A DNA stretch of 64,000 nt. Source: Eremophila alpestris peregrina (taxonomy: Eukaryota > Chordata > Aves > Passeriformes > Alaudidae). The notes beneath the pieces are model-generated. The model had not been told where the DNA came from and made no database searches. It saw only the letters and a program-made list of their open reading frames with translations. The position numbers and the translations under genes were made by a program. The DNA is taken from positions 3,636,500 to 3,700,499 of the forward strand of contig WMCF01000007.1 in NCBI GenBank assembly GCA_009792885.1. The letters are read 5' to 3'. Positions 12,401 to 25,300 of the stretch are shown piece after piece; position 1 is the stretch's first letter; each line of letters starts with the position of its first letter.

Positions 12401-14171
12401 TTATTTTTGACAAAGCATCATAAATCCAGGTATTTAGGCTTATTGAATTTTGAAATGAGGTGATTAGTTGGAACATGGATGAATGAACTGATGCAAAGCA
12501 AAATGAATTTTATGATTTACTGTCATTTACAAGTTCCTTTGGAACTGTTATGCACAAATTGTAAAATGTATTAAGAGGTAAAATATCACAGTTATAATCA
12601 ACAATGTAAAATTTTCTCTTACAAAAGTATTCAGGCAACCGCCCAAAAAGAGTAATTGTTGAGTAAGTGTTTGTTGTAAGCTGTTAGTTTTTATTGTAGA
12701 TCATGTCTTTCCACTCCAACATTTCAGTAAGCAGAAAGGTATCTAAATAGACTTCCAGCACCAGTCAGTACTGCAAAACTTCCAAAGCTGTTACCATTAT
12801 AATAGATTTTTAAATAGTTATGTATATTAGGAGAGGATTAAATATCATATTTATATTTTTGACTTACATTTTATAATAGTTACTAGCTAAAGATAACAGC
12901 AAACTGCAATAATGTACTACCTTGGTCTCTGGTCATCTGTCTATTATTGTGGGGTTTTAGTAAGTTTTAAATCAAAAGAATAGAGATTCAATCATTTTGC
13001 CAGTGTGGTACAAATGCTAAGACAAGCAAGTATGAAGTAATGGATGTATTGTGGTTTTTGTTCCAGTTAAGTACAGATTTGAGTTATTAGAAGAGAAAGA
13101 AATAGCCTAGATGTACATTCAGAATCTAAAGTTCCAAAGCCAGAGACCTTTAACTCTGCAGCTTTGTAATATTAATTTTAGGCACATTCTGAACATAAAG
13201 GACCTCAAGAGATAAGAGCCCCAAGAACAGTTTGTCTTCATTTAAATTGCAATTCAAAGACCAAAACTTTCCCTGAAACTTGAATGAATTGCTGCAGGCC
13301 TCTAGAAAAGCAAATTATGAGCTCCCTGTGCAGAGGTTCTCCTGTGCTGGTGCAGGAAAACTTAAATCAGGCTCTGCCTATTCTTCAGAGAACCTGGGTT
13401 TCTCTCTGCTCTGTAGTGGGAAGTGCTAGAGCCTCGTCCTTTCTTACTTCCTTAAACTGCACCAGCATCAAGGTTTGGGCAAATCTTTCCAAATTTGCAG
13501 TCTCCTTTTTTTTCCTGCAAGCCAAGTAACTCTAGATGAAATTTTATGGAGTAGATCTTCTAATCTAGAAAAATAGTAAAACCTCAGAATCTTGATCAAC
13601 CTTTACTAATGAATTTCTGCAGATATTTTACAACCATTTGTTAAATGCCTTCTGTTTTGTTGAATAGAAGTCCCATATAACCTTCTTTCATATGTTAATT
13701 TTAAAATTATTTATGCGTTATTTTTTTATTTTATTAATTTATGCTTATGAAAAGATGTTAACATGTCCATACAAAAGCAGAAGTAAAATCTTGTTCTTTA
13801 ATATCCTAGTTTTGAGGCCTTACGGGGAAAAAAAATCTTTTACTATATATAATGTTTCTAATTCTGCAATTGCTTTCTTGTTGTTGTGGGTGGTTTTTTT
13901 GGTGGTTTTTTTTGCTTGGTGTAGTACTGTCTTGATACATCTGTCATAAAACACTAAATACTGAATGGATGCAGAGCAGTCTCTGGATGTGGCATGTTCA
14001 AAGCCTTACATTGTTTTCTGGTTTGAAAGATAATGACAAGGTGATCATCTTACTTACAAACTGTAATACCTGCTTTCAGTTCTTTTCTTGGCTACTGAAA
14101 ACAGAGACAAACCAAACCTTATGGCAAAATTTTTTTCTTCTGAATAGTTCCATCTCTTATCCTTGGATAAT
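6421..14171. other. AT-rich unassigned DNA, no gene seen
   Basis: No recognisable coding exon. Local simple features include an AC/A-rich patch at about 6783-6833, A-runs at 8943-8957 and 9355-9370, a two-unit tandem repeat at 10031-10084, and a T/G-rich patch at about 13885-13920. The stretch at 7320-7640 has fewer simple repeats and carries two overlapping minus frames that I do not recognise. The frames at 9590-9955 start at non-ATG codons or overlap one another. Confidence 0.4.
10031..10084 (+). repeat. Two-unit imperfect tandem repeat, 27-base period
   Basis: Units 10031-10057 and 10058-10084 both read CAGTTTAYATTTTTTT followed by an AAAGAAAAA-type end. In translation this appears as VYIFFKEK twice in the frame at 9916-10185, which shows a local duplication and not a protein domain. 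Confidence 0.8.
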
Positions 14172-14484
14172 AAAATCATAGAATGCTTAAAGTTATAAAA
14201 GATCATCAAGTCCAACCTTTGCCCTTACCACCACTGTGCCTGCTTGACCATATTGTGAAGTGCCACATCCGCTGGTTTTCTGAACATTTCCAGGGATGGT
14301 GGCTGCACTGCTTTCCTCAGCATCCCGTTTCAGTGCTTAACCACTCCTTCAGTAAACAATTTTTTTCCTAATATTCAATCTGAACAGCCCCTGGCTCCTT
14401 TTGGCCGTTTCCTGACCAACCCCTGCCTAGCCACCTCCTTCTTTCAGGCAGTTGTAGAGGTTAACAGCAATAAATTCCTTAGCT
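14172..14484 (-). mobile_element. CR1 LINE, 3' end fragment
   Basis: The plus strand opens with TCATAGAAT (14176-14184), the complement of the ATTCTATGA-type 3' terminus of CR1. The usual CR1 3'UTR blocks follow in inverted order: GATCATCAAGTCCAACC, the ACATTTCCAGGGATGGTGGC block, the TTTCCTAATATTCAATCTGAA block and GGCAGTTGTAGAGG near 14448. About 310 bases of 3'UTR and tail remain. The element is truncated on its 5' side, as is typical for CR1. It holds no coding sequence and is well diverged. The same 3'UTR blocks appear in plus orientation at 63790-64000. Confidence 0.92.
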
Positions 14485-15386
14485 CTGTCTGAGATGGGAC
14501 TGGTGATATAGCCTCAGGTCTATGACTTGCATATGTTCATTAATTAATGCTACTGTAAATATCATTGGCTTGAAATCTGTGTCACCTTTACTCCCATCCT
14601 GGTAATTTATGGAAGCATTGCAGATAATGGCAGGGTTGTTTCTGTTTGCCAAGTAGAGAGGAATCATGATAGACTAGTACTAATAAAATATATGGTATAT
14701 TGTGGAGAGTTTTATTGGACATCCTGTTAGGACTCAATTTTGTCCTGCTTTTTTATACACCATGTGATGAACTTGATTGAACCTGCAGCCTACTGCATAT
14801 ATTTATATAGATTCTGGTTGAACAAACCATATGTTTTTAAGCACCTTTACAGCAAACAGTGTTCTGTTGGAAATGTCTGTTCACATACTTTGCATTCTTC
14901 CATTTCTGGTGTTATGTCTTCACAATTTTATATTTAATTAAAAATCATAGCAGAAGGCTTACGTTGTCAGTATAGGAAAGGTGGTGGTGTCTCTGCCTGA
15001 TTAACTGATCAAATACATTCCCCACAGAGAACAAAGATGCATTTTTGGGTGTGAAAGCAATTATTTATGATCTTGAAACTCTTTTTTAATTTTATTGTTC
15101 CTCATGTCAGGGTTGATGTGTTTTCAGTCAAATGTTATGTCAGGATCTGATTTCACACTTCCATTCTCAATTTCACTTAGTCACGTTTACCTACAGTTAC
15201 AGGTAGTTAATATAAGTCAATGCAATAACAGGATTGTTTAAGCCCACTAATGGTTTTATTTTATATCTATTTACTGGGAGGCTTATGTCACATTTACATG
15301 ACTTCACTACTAATGGTCTGATGCTCAGTCAGTTCAGCTGAAAATTTTGGAGCTTATAACAACACATGTTTACAGTGAAGTACAGG
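14485..15386. other. Unassigned AT-rich DNA
   Basis: No gene or recognised repeat. Two short frames (minus 14479-14667 and plus 14740-14937) have no known similarity. Confidence 0.4.
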
Positions 15387-15453
15387 ATATTGAGCCTCTC
15401 TGCTGTTTAGGGATGAAAATAAGTTGTAAACATTACAGATACTGAGCAATTAT
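15387..15453 (+). repeat. First copy of artefactual 67-base duplication
   Basis: Identical over 67 bases to 15494-15560. The two copies are separated by two extra bases and the 38-base adapter palindrome. Unique sequence continues to the left of this copy (TACAGG) and to the right of the second copy (CCAGTGG), so the genome most likely has one copy. Confidence 0.95.
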
Positions 15454-15455
15454 AC

Positions 15456-15493
15456 CTGTCTCTTATACACATCTAGATGTGTATAAGAGACAG
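15456..15493. other. Nextera/Tn5 mosaic-end junction adapter (assembly contaminant)
   Basis: 15456-15474 is CTGTCTCTTATACACATCT and 15475-15493 is its exact reverse complement. This 19-base word is the hyperactive Tn5 mosaic end used in Nextera libraries. Two head-to-head copies are the junction adapter of circularised mate-pair libraries. It is synthetic sequence left in the assembly and not genomic DNA. Annotators should mask it and collapse the flanking duplication. Confidence 0.97.
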
Positions 15494-15560
15494 ATATTGA
15501 GCCTCTCTGCTGTTTAGGGATGAAAATAAGTTGTAAACATTACAGATACTGAGCAATTAT
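15494..15560 (+). repeat. Second copy of artefactual 67-base duplication
   Basis: Exact copy of 15387-15453, lying directly after the mosaic-end palindrome. Its downstream neighbour (CCAGTGGTCA) is probably the true genomic continuation. Confidence 0.95.
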
Positions 15561-15829
15561 CCAGTGGTCAGTTGGGTACAGAGTTCCTTAAAAGCTGGTC
15601 TCTTTGGCTTATTCAAATTTAGACTCTTAGTTACCTACGTGTGAAGAAAACGTGCTCTGATATGAGTTCCAAGGTTGTTTTTTAAACACCTTGACAGAAA
15701 ACCTTTTCGGGGGAAGGGAGGGGTGTGTTCAACCTTTTTTTCAAAGGTGAAAACTGTATCATTATATTAACCTGGCTACCTGCAGTTCGTTAGTGGAGGC
15801 ATCATTAAGTAGTACTGGAACATTTGTAG

Positions 15830-16340
15830 TGGCTAATCTTTCAAGCATTCAGCATTCACAATGACCTCGTTAAAAGTAACAAAGGTCAGGCTTCAGTTCA
15901 GCAGAGCTGCCCATTCACCAAGGCGACTGGCGCAGCAAAGTAATCTCTGCGTGTCACTTTTCATTAATCATGCTACTTTCCTCCTCACGAAATTCCAGCA
16001 GATAATTGTTGCTAAATGCGATTTGCAACACCCTGTGCTGTGGTTGAAGGATCAGAAATAGGCAAACAGATAAAAACATTGTTTGGCTTGCAGGCAGCAA
16101 GTGTTTGCTATTCAAAGGTATCAATGCATAAACATTGATTTAGCCATGAGCTGACACTTATAAAACATTTGCTGTTTCCAGAAAGCCCTGTGGTCAGGCT
16201 AAGTAATATCCAAGGGCAAGTACTTTTACCTGTATAGCAAGGTTAGATTCGATATAATTTGTCTGATCCTGAAATAAATCAGTTTTGATCATGTTAAGCT
16301 GCTTCAGCACTGCCATAGGTCACAACAAAGTACACTTAAT
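15830..16340. promoter_or_regulatory. Candidate conserved noncoding element
   Basis: Non-repetitive, more balanced in composition than its surroundings, and with several CpGs (GGCGACTGGCGCAGC, CTGCGTGTC, ATGCGATTTGC). It also holds homeodomain-type words (CATTAATCATG at about 15962-15972) and forkhead-like TAAACA words. A 66-codon plus frame (15861-16061) is not recognised. This is inferred from texture only. Cross-species alignment would decide it. Confidence 0.3.
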
Positions 16341-19300
16341 TAAACATTTGCAGATGTGGTAGGAAATGTGTTCCCCTGTAAGTTTTCTTATGACTATATT
16401 GAATAAATATTTGATTAAATTCACAGTTTTATACTTTCAATTAATTGTTATTTATTTTTTTTAAATTAATACCTTTTCTATATCTCAGAAATTATTTTAT
16501 GTGTCTTCTCTATGCTCTGAAATTTCTAGGATAAATTTATCTTCATTTTCATCTGCACCTTGTAAACTTCAGTGAAAACTGAGCAGTTTTAGAAACACAG
16601 CAATGGAATTCCAGAGAAAGAGATTCTTACATGTTTGTTTCATGGCCCAAAGATACAATTTTGTTCAACACCTGGACAGATTCTGTTCTATCACTAAAGT
16701 CAAGCTGACTGAGTTTTAGAAGTTGCTGTGGTGTTCCTTAGCAAAACACAAGAGTTTGATTGCTACTAGGAAATGGGATTGCATTCCTGTACCTGTGCAA
16801 AATCTTGATCCTTCTGCCCTGCAAGTTCAGAGAGCAAGAAAAACAGTGAAATGAACTATAGTTTTAGTGTGAATGTTTTAAATCCATCACCTACATCACA
16901 GAACAGCTGGTAGTGGAAGTGTTTTATTTACCAGTTTTTCGAATAGATTCAACTGGCAACTTAAAGAAAATAAATGAATGCAAAGTCGAACAAAATTCAG
17001 GACTCAAACCTACTCACATAACATCTCAAATATGTAGCAAATAAGAATATACAGCAATACAATTTCTTCAAAATGTGGTTTTCAAAGGTGGCTAGAAATG
17101 CCTGCATTTCTTTTGAAATACCACAGAAGAATATCATTATTAGTTTCGGGCTTATGTTTAGATATAAGTTGCTGTAGAGTTTAGTCAATTCATGATTATT
17201 CAGGGTAATAGTGCAGAATAATTCAGATAAAACCAAACTATTGACAGTGCAAAAATGTACAAACTAAATTCAGAAAACATGTGAGAATGGAAAAAATATT
17301 TAACGGTGCTGAAGAACCAATGTGATAAATTAATATGGAAAAGTCTTCATTTAAATTATAATGGGATCTGTATGTATAGAGTGAACATTTGCCTTGAAAA
17401 TGGTGAATGATGGTACCAGATCATACATAGATAAGGTGCATAGCACTTCTGATTTGAGCCTACTCTAATCTGAGCTATCAGAATTGGCAATAGAAGTAAA
17501 CATATCTGAAATATTAGAGCTATGTCACAAAAATACTGCTTGTTAGTAACTCAAACATAAAATTGATGTCTTGAATTTCATAGAATACAGTTTTCTCAAT
17601 GTGGCATTTATAAGAATGTTTAAAATTTATTTACTTGAAGAGGTTTTTTTTGTGTTTCTCTAAGTGCCTCATTTTCTGAAAAATCTATCCTTTTTCTAAT
17701 ATTGGGCCATGATAGAATTTATACCTTTTCAGATGCAGATGTGGCTGTTCTGTATTTAGCGACCCTCACCTACAAGCTAGTTGTTTTTTTTTTTTTTTTT
17801 TATAAAAGGCATTGGACAATTAATTTCTATTCATGCCTATGAACTTCTATCACATTCCTACTCAGCCATCTCTTTTCCAGCCTGAGAAGTCCTGGTTTGC
17901 TAAGTAATTTCTTGCATGGAAGCATTCATTCTTGAATAATGTCCAAATGGGATACTGTTGCAGTGTTTAATTCCAACTTAAGTGCCATCTGCTAGTAGAA
18001 TATTCTCTGCCAACATTTCTCTCTACCAGTAAATAAGAAAGGTAGTATTGCCTTAAGAGCAAGAATGAGGTACTTTCTAGTATTTGTCTCTTGACTCCTC
18101 CAGCAACTGCTAAATTCAGTTTTACTCAAAAGAAGGGTCTGCTCTTTTATTTGGAGGAGTGTGGTGCTACAAGTTTATATTTTGGAGCATAGAACATTAT
18201 CTGTGCTGTGCATGAACTGTTTTCAGCATTCAACCTATGGTCAAGCAGCATGAGCAACATTCAATAGAATGTCGTGTTTCTAAGAGGAATTAAATCAACA
18301 AAAATCTTACGTAGTGTAAAAGAGAGAAGGAAGAAGAGTTCAGAGTCTGGATCTTTTTTTCTTTTTTATATATTTTGTTATGAAAATATCTGGCAATTCT
18401 CACCTGATAACTCTTCAGAAGTTGTTAAGGTTAAAAAAAATCCAACAGGCACCAAGGCAGTAGCTGACTGAATAGTTATGCCATTCACTTATTGGTTTTG
18501 ACTTTATGGTATGTGAAAGAATGAAGGTTGGAGGTGGACTAGAAAGGGTTTTCTTTCTTTCTATGGCTTGTGGCATAGATTTCCTAAGGCTAACGTAAGG
18601 CATCTGAAGCTAAACTGAAGTGCTTGTATGACTGCCTACATCAGCCCAGTCCAGTGTGCTATTTGCAGTTTATAGATATCTGTATATATGCATACAGTTC
18701 TGTAGAACTGAACTTTTTCCCAGATAAAAATGCAAATTACAAAAGTATAGTACCTTTAACTAGTAAAATATAGCAGATTGAGTCTATATCATGTGGAACA
18801 TCTTGTCATGGATTGCTTCAGATACTCAAATTCTCTGGGGTTCAAAAAGTCTTCTGTAACTTGCAGAAGGCTGGGAACATCTTAGAGGATAGTGTTCCAA
18901 TAGTCTCACCCCACAGCTCTTCCACTCTTGGAAGCAGGATTCTTGATCAGCCTTTCTTAGAAGAATTGTACTAGAGATGTAAGACAGTAATGAATGATGT
19001 GAATTTGTTTTTGCAATGCTGGTTTTTCTCCTTCATAGGTAGAGCTGTCGCTATCAAAATTGCATTTCATGCTTCCCCTTCTTGAACAAGTAGAGAATGC
19101 TGCTTGCTAGTAAGTACTCTTGCATATTGGCATCCCTGTTTTAGGATGAAATTTGAGGGTGTATCATAGGTTAACATTGGAGACTAACTTTTAAAGCTTC
19201 TAATGGCACAGATGAAATTTTAGGTCCAAATGCAGGAGAGGTTTGTTAGTATGTGAGAACACTGCCGAGCCTGCTGAACTCACCTGACGCTTTAGGGAAA

Positions 19301-22300
19301 GTTTTGTCTGGATTTTTCCCTGACAACAGAAGCAATTTTTATCTGAGAGGAGTTACAGAGAAATATTTGTAAAACAGAAATAGTGTTAAGTTTTTGAGCA
19401 GGTGTGGACATGTGAATAGATGACATGTAAGGAGACTGGAGGGTGCCAAGTGTCAAATATGTGCTCAGAAAATGTATGTCATAGTTTTAGTGCTTAATAA
19501 GAGGGTTGGGATGCATGAAACAAATTGACATTTTCAGAATGGCAATGATACTCCATTCAGATGGGTATTTAGACAAGATAGGGATAACTGAAAATTTTAT
19601 TTGTTTCTTCAGAATTTATTAAATAGTTCTCTAAAATTTCTTATATTTGGAGGACTATGTGTTTCAGTAGGAATTCTATTTGTGCAGTATTTTGCTGTAT
19701 TTTTGTTCTCCCTCTGTCCTGACAAGGTAAATCTTAGAAAACCATAGCAAAAGAGGAAGAAAAATGTTAACAGAGGCTGTTTGGCATTTGCTCAAGCTTA
19801 AACAAATGGCTGGATGTACTTAGTGCTACACAAGTGTCAGAGATGCCATTTAGAAACTTCTGAAATGCACAACAGAAATCCTAGCTTTGAATTTACTGAT
19901 TGTACTGCTGCAAACCTATCTAGACTGATGTCCATGACAGAGAGAGATAGGCTTTAAATACACAAACATAATCTTGTTTACTATACTTCTACTAATTAGT
20001 AAATGCAGGAAAAAAATAATAGAGTCAATTATTTAGAATTATATAAAATTAGGATTTTTAAGTAACTGGATCAATGTAAAACTAATTTTTAGACACATAA
20101 GACTCCTTGACACTCTTTAAAAATAAAAAAATAAAAAAAATCTGCTGTGAATTGTCAAGGACCTGCAAAAAAAATTCTTGGACTACAACTTTTCCTGGTC
20201 AAGTTAAAGAACTGCAGAAGACTATGCAGTTTCTCTCAATACTTTTGGTTTTGAACACATTTTGAGTAGAAAAACAGTTTGCTTTACTCCAAGTAGAAAG
20301 TTTTATGGGTATGGTCCACAGAAGGAAATTACAGCCACAGTGTTGATGGAAATGGTAGATGGAAAAACATATTTCAAGGTTAACCTGATCTTATGTTTTT
20401 GATTCAGAAATTCAGAAACAGAAATCCCTTTTTTAATTGTTTAATATCACCTGTTCAAAATAGAAGTAGTTGTGCTCATCATCTAGAATTTCTAAAAAGT
20501 ACATAAACATTTTGTCTATTAAATTTTAATAGCTACATTTGTTTTAATGGGGAACAATACGGGGACCATTCTATTTCTATTCTCACTAGATGCTACAATC
20601 AAAGATTTTAATAAGTATTTGGAGAAGCATTACATTCTAGTATATGAAACAATTTCTACAGGGAAAGTGAAAAAAGATTAATGATTCTTTTTTTATCTAC
20701 ATTTCCCCCCTCTGTGCAACCTAAAAAACAGCTGACATTTTCATGTTCAGAAAAATTCAGAGGAAAAGTATAAAGATTCTCGATGAAATATCTCCATATT
20801 TTCTTATTTACCAGGTGGAATTTCAAGCTTTTTATAGTATAATGGCCTACCAGTGCTATATCAATTATTTTGTTGCATCAGATCCCCAAAACTAGAGAAA
20901 TACTCCACCTCTTTCTTTATTCTGGTTTTATAACTCTTAGAATCATGAACTGTCAATGGCAAGTGCTCTGTAAGTTGTTGCCAGTGAAAACCTTCATGCC
21001 TTGGTGTGTCTCTAAAAACAAGGATAATTTCACTGCAGTTGTATAGGGATTTGTTTCATGCTTAGGACATGATCACTCAGTTGAAAAATAGATTTGTGTT
21101 AGCTGCAGAGATAATTTCAGAAAAAAAATAAAGTGAAGATGTTAAAAATTATTTTTCTGATGCAAGGACGTGCGCAATTACTTTTTGTTGTTAAAAACAC
21201 ACACAAAGAAGTGCATTGAGGGAGAAGTTACCTAGTCTATTTAAAAATGAAAAACAGACATAGATTTGCATAAAAATGGTATTTTTAAAATTAAGTGGTT
21301 TGCATATGTATTTGTAAACATGTATTAATAGTGTTATATGAAAGAAATACCCACTGAACCTGTACCTGGCCGTAATATTTATTTAGAGTCTTTATTGGTG
21401 TTCTTTGCAAGTGAGTTTGTGGTTTTGCTTCTTTTGTGGATTATAAGGTAATCAATAGCTTGTAAAAGTAAATAATGTCTTCAGCCAGTGCACTAGATGG
21501 CTATTATTTATCCAAGATCTCACTTCAGCTATGCAATTATAAAAGGTGTACTACTGTAACAGCTACAATAATTACTTTAATTATACTGTAAATAAAACAG
21601 AAAGTGCATAACCACTTTTTCGATCAGATTTCTCTGAGGGCTATAATGATTTAGGAGCTTTTACTGTACTGTAGTGGCAAAGACTATTTATTCATTAAAG
21701 CCTATAAAAAAGACAACTGTAAAGCAAAAAACCACTGTATAAACATCAGCATTACAGAATAAGTAGGTATTCATCAGCAAATAATATAACATGATGGAAA
21801 ATTTTTTTCTCCCAAAAACAAAATGTGCTATTTTCAGTGTTTCTTTCAGTTTTGGATTATTAAGATACATCTTTCCTTACTTTGGTGGATAAACAGCCTT
21901 GGCTTGTATAGCCATTTCTGATACTGTGACTTAGAGCTTTAATTTGATTCTGATCCCTCGACACACATCATGTGTTCAGGGATGCGTAAATTTGAATTTG
22001 GAGGTTGCCTGCTGACTTCTAAGTAAATAGGAATTTATGCAGGCACCAGCATTCTTATAATTATTTTGTTGGTTATCTTGCTGGATAACATCTAAGAAGC
22101 AAAAGAATAATCTGAGAAGTAAGTATATGTGCAAATATATAACTGTAAAAAACTGTATGGCTTTTATCTCTGTAAACTATAGATTATAAAATTGTTTTCA
22201 TTATTTCAGTTTGTGGTAACATCTTTGGCTAGGACATCAAGAACCTATCAAAGTTTTCTTTGTAAAAGTGTCTAAAAGACAGATCAAAAGACTGTGGAAC

Positions 22301-25300
22301 ATCCACCCTGTGTGTGGCATTGCTTTCAGATTCTCCCCTTAGGTAATGAAGATTTTACCTCAATAAAAGATCATATCTCTGAAATCTGCAGGAGTTACAA
22401 CTTCTTGGTTTCTGGCTCCTCCATAGTTTTTCACAGTTCTTTTAGTTCACTTTTGTTCACACCTCTGTTTTCTTCCATAGTGGAATCTGTTTTTCAGAAG
22501 TTTGTTTCCCATTGAAGCTGTGTGTAGCCCAAAAAGGATAGTGGCATTTGGATCCTCCCTTCCCCTGGCATCGTCCCATTCTCCCTGCCAACGCTGCTTT
22601 CTTTTCTGCACCCCAGACTGAGGTTAAAAGAAATATGCTCATCTTTTTCATGTTGCCCATGTCTCTTCTGTGCATCCTGGCTGTCTCTTAATAGAAACCT
22701 ACATGTTGCATGTATCAGCTACTTAAGCATAATTAAAAATCTTTACAGCCAACTTCAGGAATCTTTTTGACACATCCTCTAATATTCACACATTGCTTTT
22801 ACTGCATATTTCCAAAGCTTCCAAGCCCATCTGCATAAATTCACTACCTGGAAACACAGCAATTTTAGGCAACTATCAGACTGCAATAACAGTGAGTTGC
22901 TTTACCATTTTTCCACTTACACTTACTTTTTGAACCACTTTTTTTTTTCCCAGCAGAAATCCCCCTTTTTCCATCACAGCTCCTGCACACAGAGAAGCAA
23001 AAACCCAGGTACCATCAAGCTTATTCTGCATGACTGTGGTGTTTCCTCTCCTAAGGAGATTTAGCTTTGTTTTACGTAGCTTTAGTTCACTTATGCATCA
23101 CAGACTTTGGTCCAAATTGCTTTAGGATGTGCTTTCTGCCTAAAAATTGAGAATTCATTAGTGAAATTTAATTTTTTTAAACAAGCTCAGGGGTCGTAAT
23201 GACTTTGGTATATAAATAGTCCACAAAGCAGATATAAGTAGCTTCTGTTATCTTATCTATGACAATTAAAGACCTGCCAAAGCTAATTACACCACATACC
23301 AGTGATGTACAGCTTCTTTAGTTTCCTTTCTTCTTTACCTTGACAGAATTCTTTTAACAGAAACTTAGTGGCAGTTATATCATTTTTTTGAACATGCTAC
23401 TAGAACATGTATTTTCAGGTAACTGAAAACTACTATACGTAGAACAAAGTCTTGTTTTATTTTATACAGATTTAGTTCTTTGCAAAGGTGAGAAAGTCTA
23501 AACTTAATGTGAATCTGTTCAATGTTCACTGTTACCAGTCTCACTCCTTTCCACCTTAAAATGATTCTTTTTGGAGGGCACTTAAATAAAATAATATGCT
23601 TTCTATGCCATAGGATCCTAGCAACGTCCTCTGTCATTACTTTAACTATATATATATTTCCCTTATATAAGGGGAAATTTTAATGCACAACAGTTCTATC
23701 ACAAGAGATATAAAAAAACTTTTTAATATTAGGACATGAACCAATTAGCCCTGTGCATTCCATATGGATGTATCCTGTCACAGGGAATAAATATAAAATA
23801 GAAATGCCATGATGTACACTGAAATCTTATCAGGCTCAAACAAGTATCCTAATTGTGCAAGTAAAAAGAACTGCTGTAACAAGGGGCACTGGTGCCTGCA
23901 GGCAAGTCTTTGATTCTGTACCTTTCCATCTTGTAACATTCTGCACTGAATATCCTTGCAGTCTTAGCACAACCTAAAAAAACCTCAAGTAATTACAAAA
24001 GGCAAGAAGAGTATCACCTTAGCTGCCATTGTACAAGAGATTCTCGTGCAGTGGCCATCACTTAGCAATTACGTGGACAATACTAAAATAGTCATTCTTG
24101 GGAAAGTATCTGAACATGCTTGAAGAAAAGAATATATAATGGCTTTCAAAAAGGTGTTTTGGTAAATAAATCTGACCTTTGAAAAATTAAATATACTTAT
24201 TTGCAGATTAAATATTTTTAGAGTCAGAATATTTAATAAGGTGTCAGTAAGTGACCTCCTGATTTCATGACAGCCAATACAGCCAGAACATGCAACAGGA
24301 AAGCCCCTCTGCAGGGTGAACCTTGAATACAAGCAGCACTGTCCAATGTGTTTTGAACACTTCTTTACAAGGGCAATATTACATATATTCATTGTACCTT
24401 AACATCCTCATGGTATGCAGAGCAAGAAGAGAAACATGACAGAATTCTGATTTCTTATTAATTTTTACCAGTTTAACAAGTTAGTTCCAAAGCCCTGAAG
24501 TGTTACATCCATTTTAAAAATAATATATCAGAATTTTGACCATCAAGTAACTCTCAAATGTGCATGATATCCAGATTTATTCAGTGATGCCAACCAGATG
24601 CTGAATGACTCAGTAAGTGTATCAGCTCAAGTGGGACCTGACATATAATGAGTTTGAACTACATTGACTAATATAGAAAAAAATATATCAATTTTTTTTT
24701 TTCTTGTGCAGCTTCTCGGAACATTCTTCTAGGAAGGGTAGGGGATTTCCACTTTCTTCTTTCTTGTTGCATAGGTTTAATGGGAGCTGGACCATGTATG
24801 TACAGAGTTGTCAGCAGAATGAAAACGGCTAAAACAACAAAACTTCAAAGTTCCAAAATCAAGTGATCAGGAGTTACAAATACTAGAATTAAATTTGCCC
24901 ATGTAAATTTCTACTAGGTGATTTTTATATCTCAAATGCTACAGTCTTCAGCTACACGATTCCTTCTTTTTTTCCAGATTATCCCTGATTCAGACCACAG
25001 AAGCAGGCTGGGATGACCAAACAGCTTTTTCAATCACTCTGGCACAAAGAGTGGTCCAAGGCATTTTGGATTATATAGTTGTTACCCTCTGAGGTTCTGC
25101 ATGATACTCATCACTATTGCATGAGTTTCACTCGTGACTATCAATTTAATTAATTTCAAACCCCACCTGTGGGGCAGGAGATTATCATCTATAATTGTCA
25201 TAGGGGCCAGAGCAGGTGGATGGGGCTGCTTCAAAGACTGAGAAGCAAAATGAATGATTTGCAAGGAATCCTAATATAGATTATTCACACTTAATCCAGA

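Noticed and set aside
15456..15493. Perfect 38-base palindrome considered as a terminator, cruciform or transposon end
   Set aside because: It is the synthetic Tn5 mosaic end in two head-to-head copies, flanked by a duplicated read segment, so an artefact.
20938..20960. TTAGAATCATGAACTG considered as a CR1 3' terminus
   Set aside because: Only a short word resembles the CR1 end, and no CR1 3'UTR blocks follow on either side.
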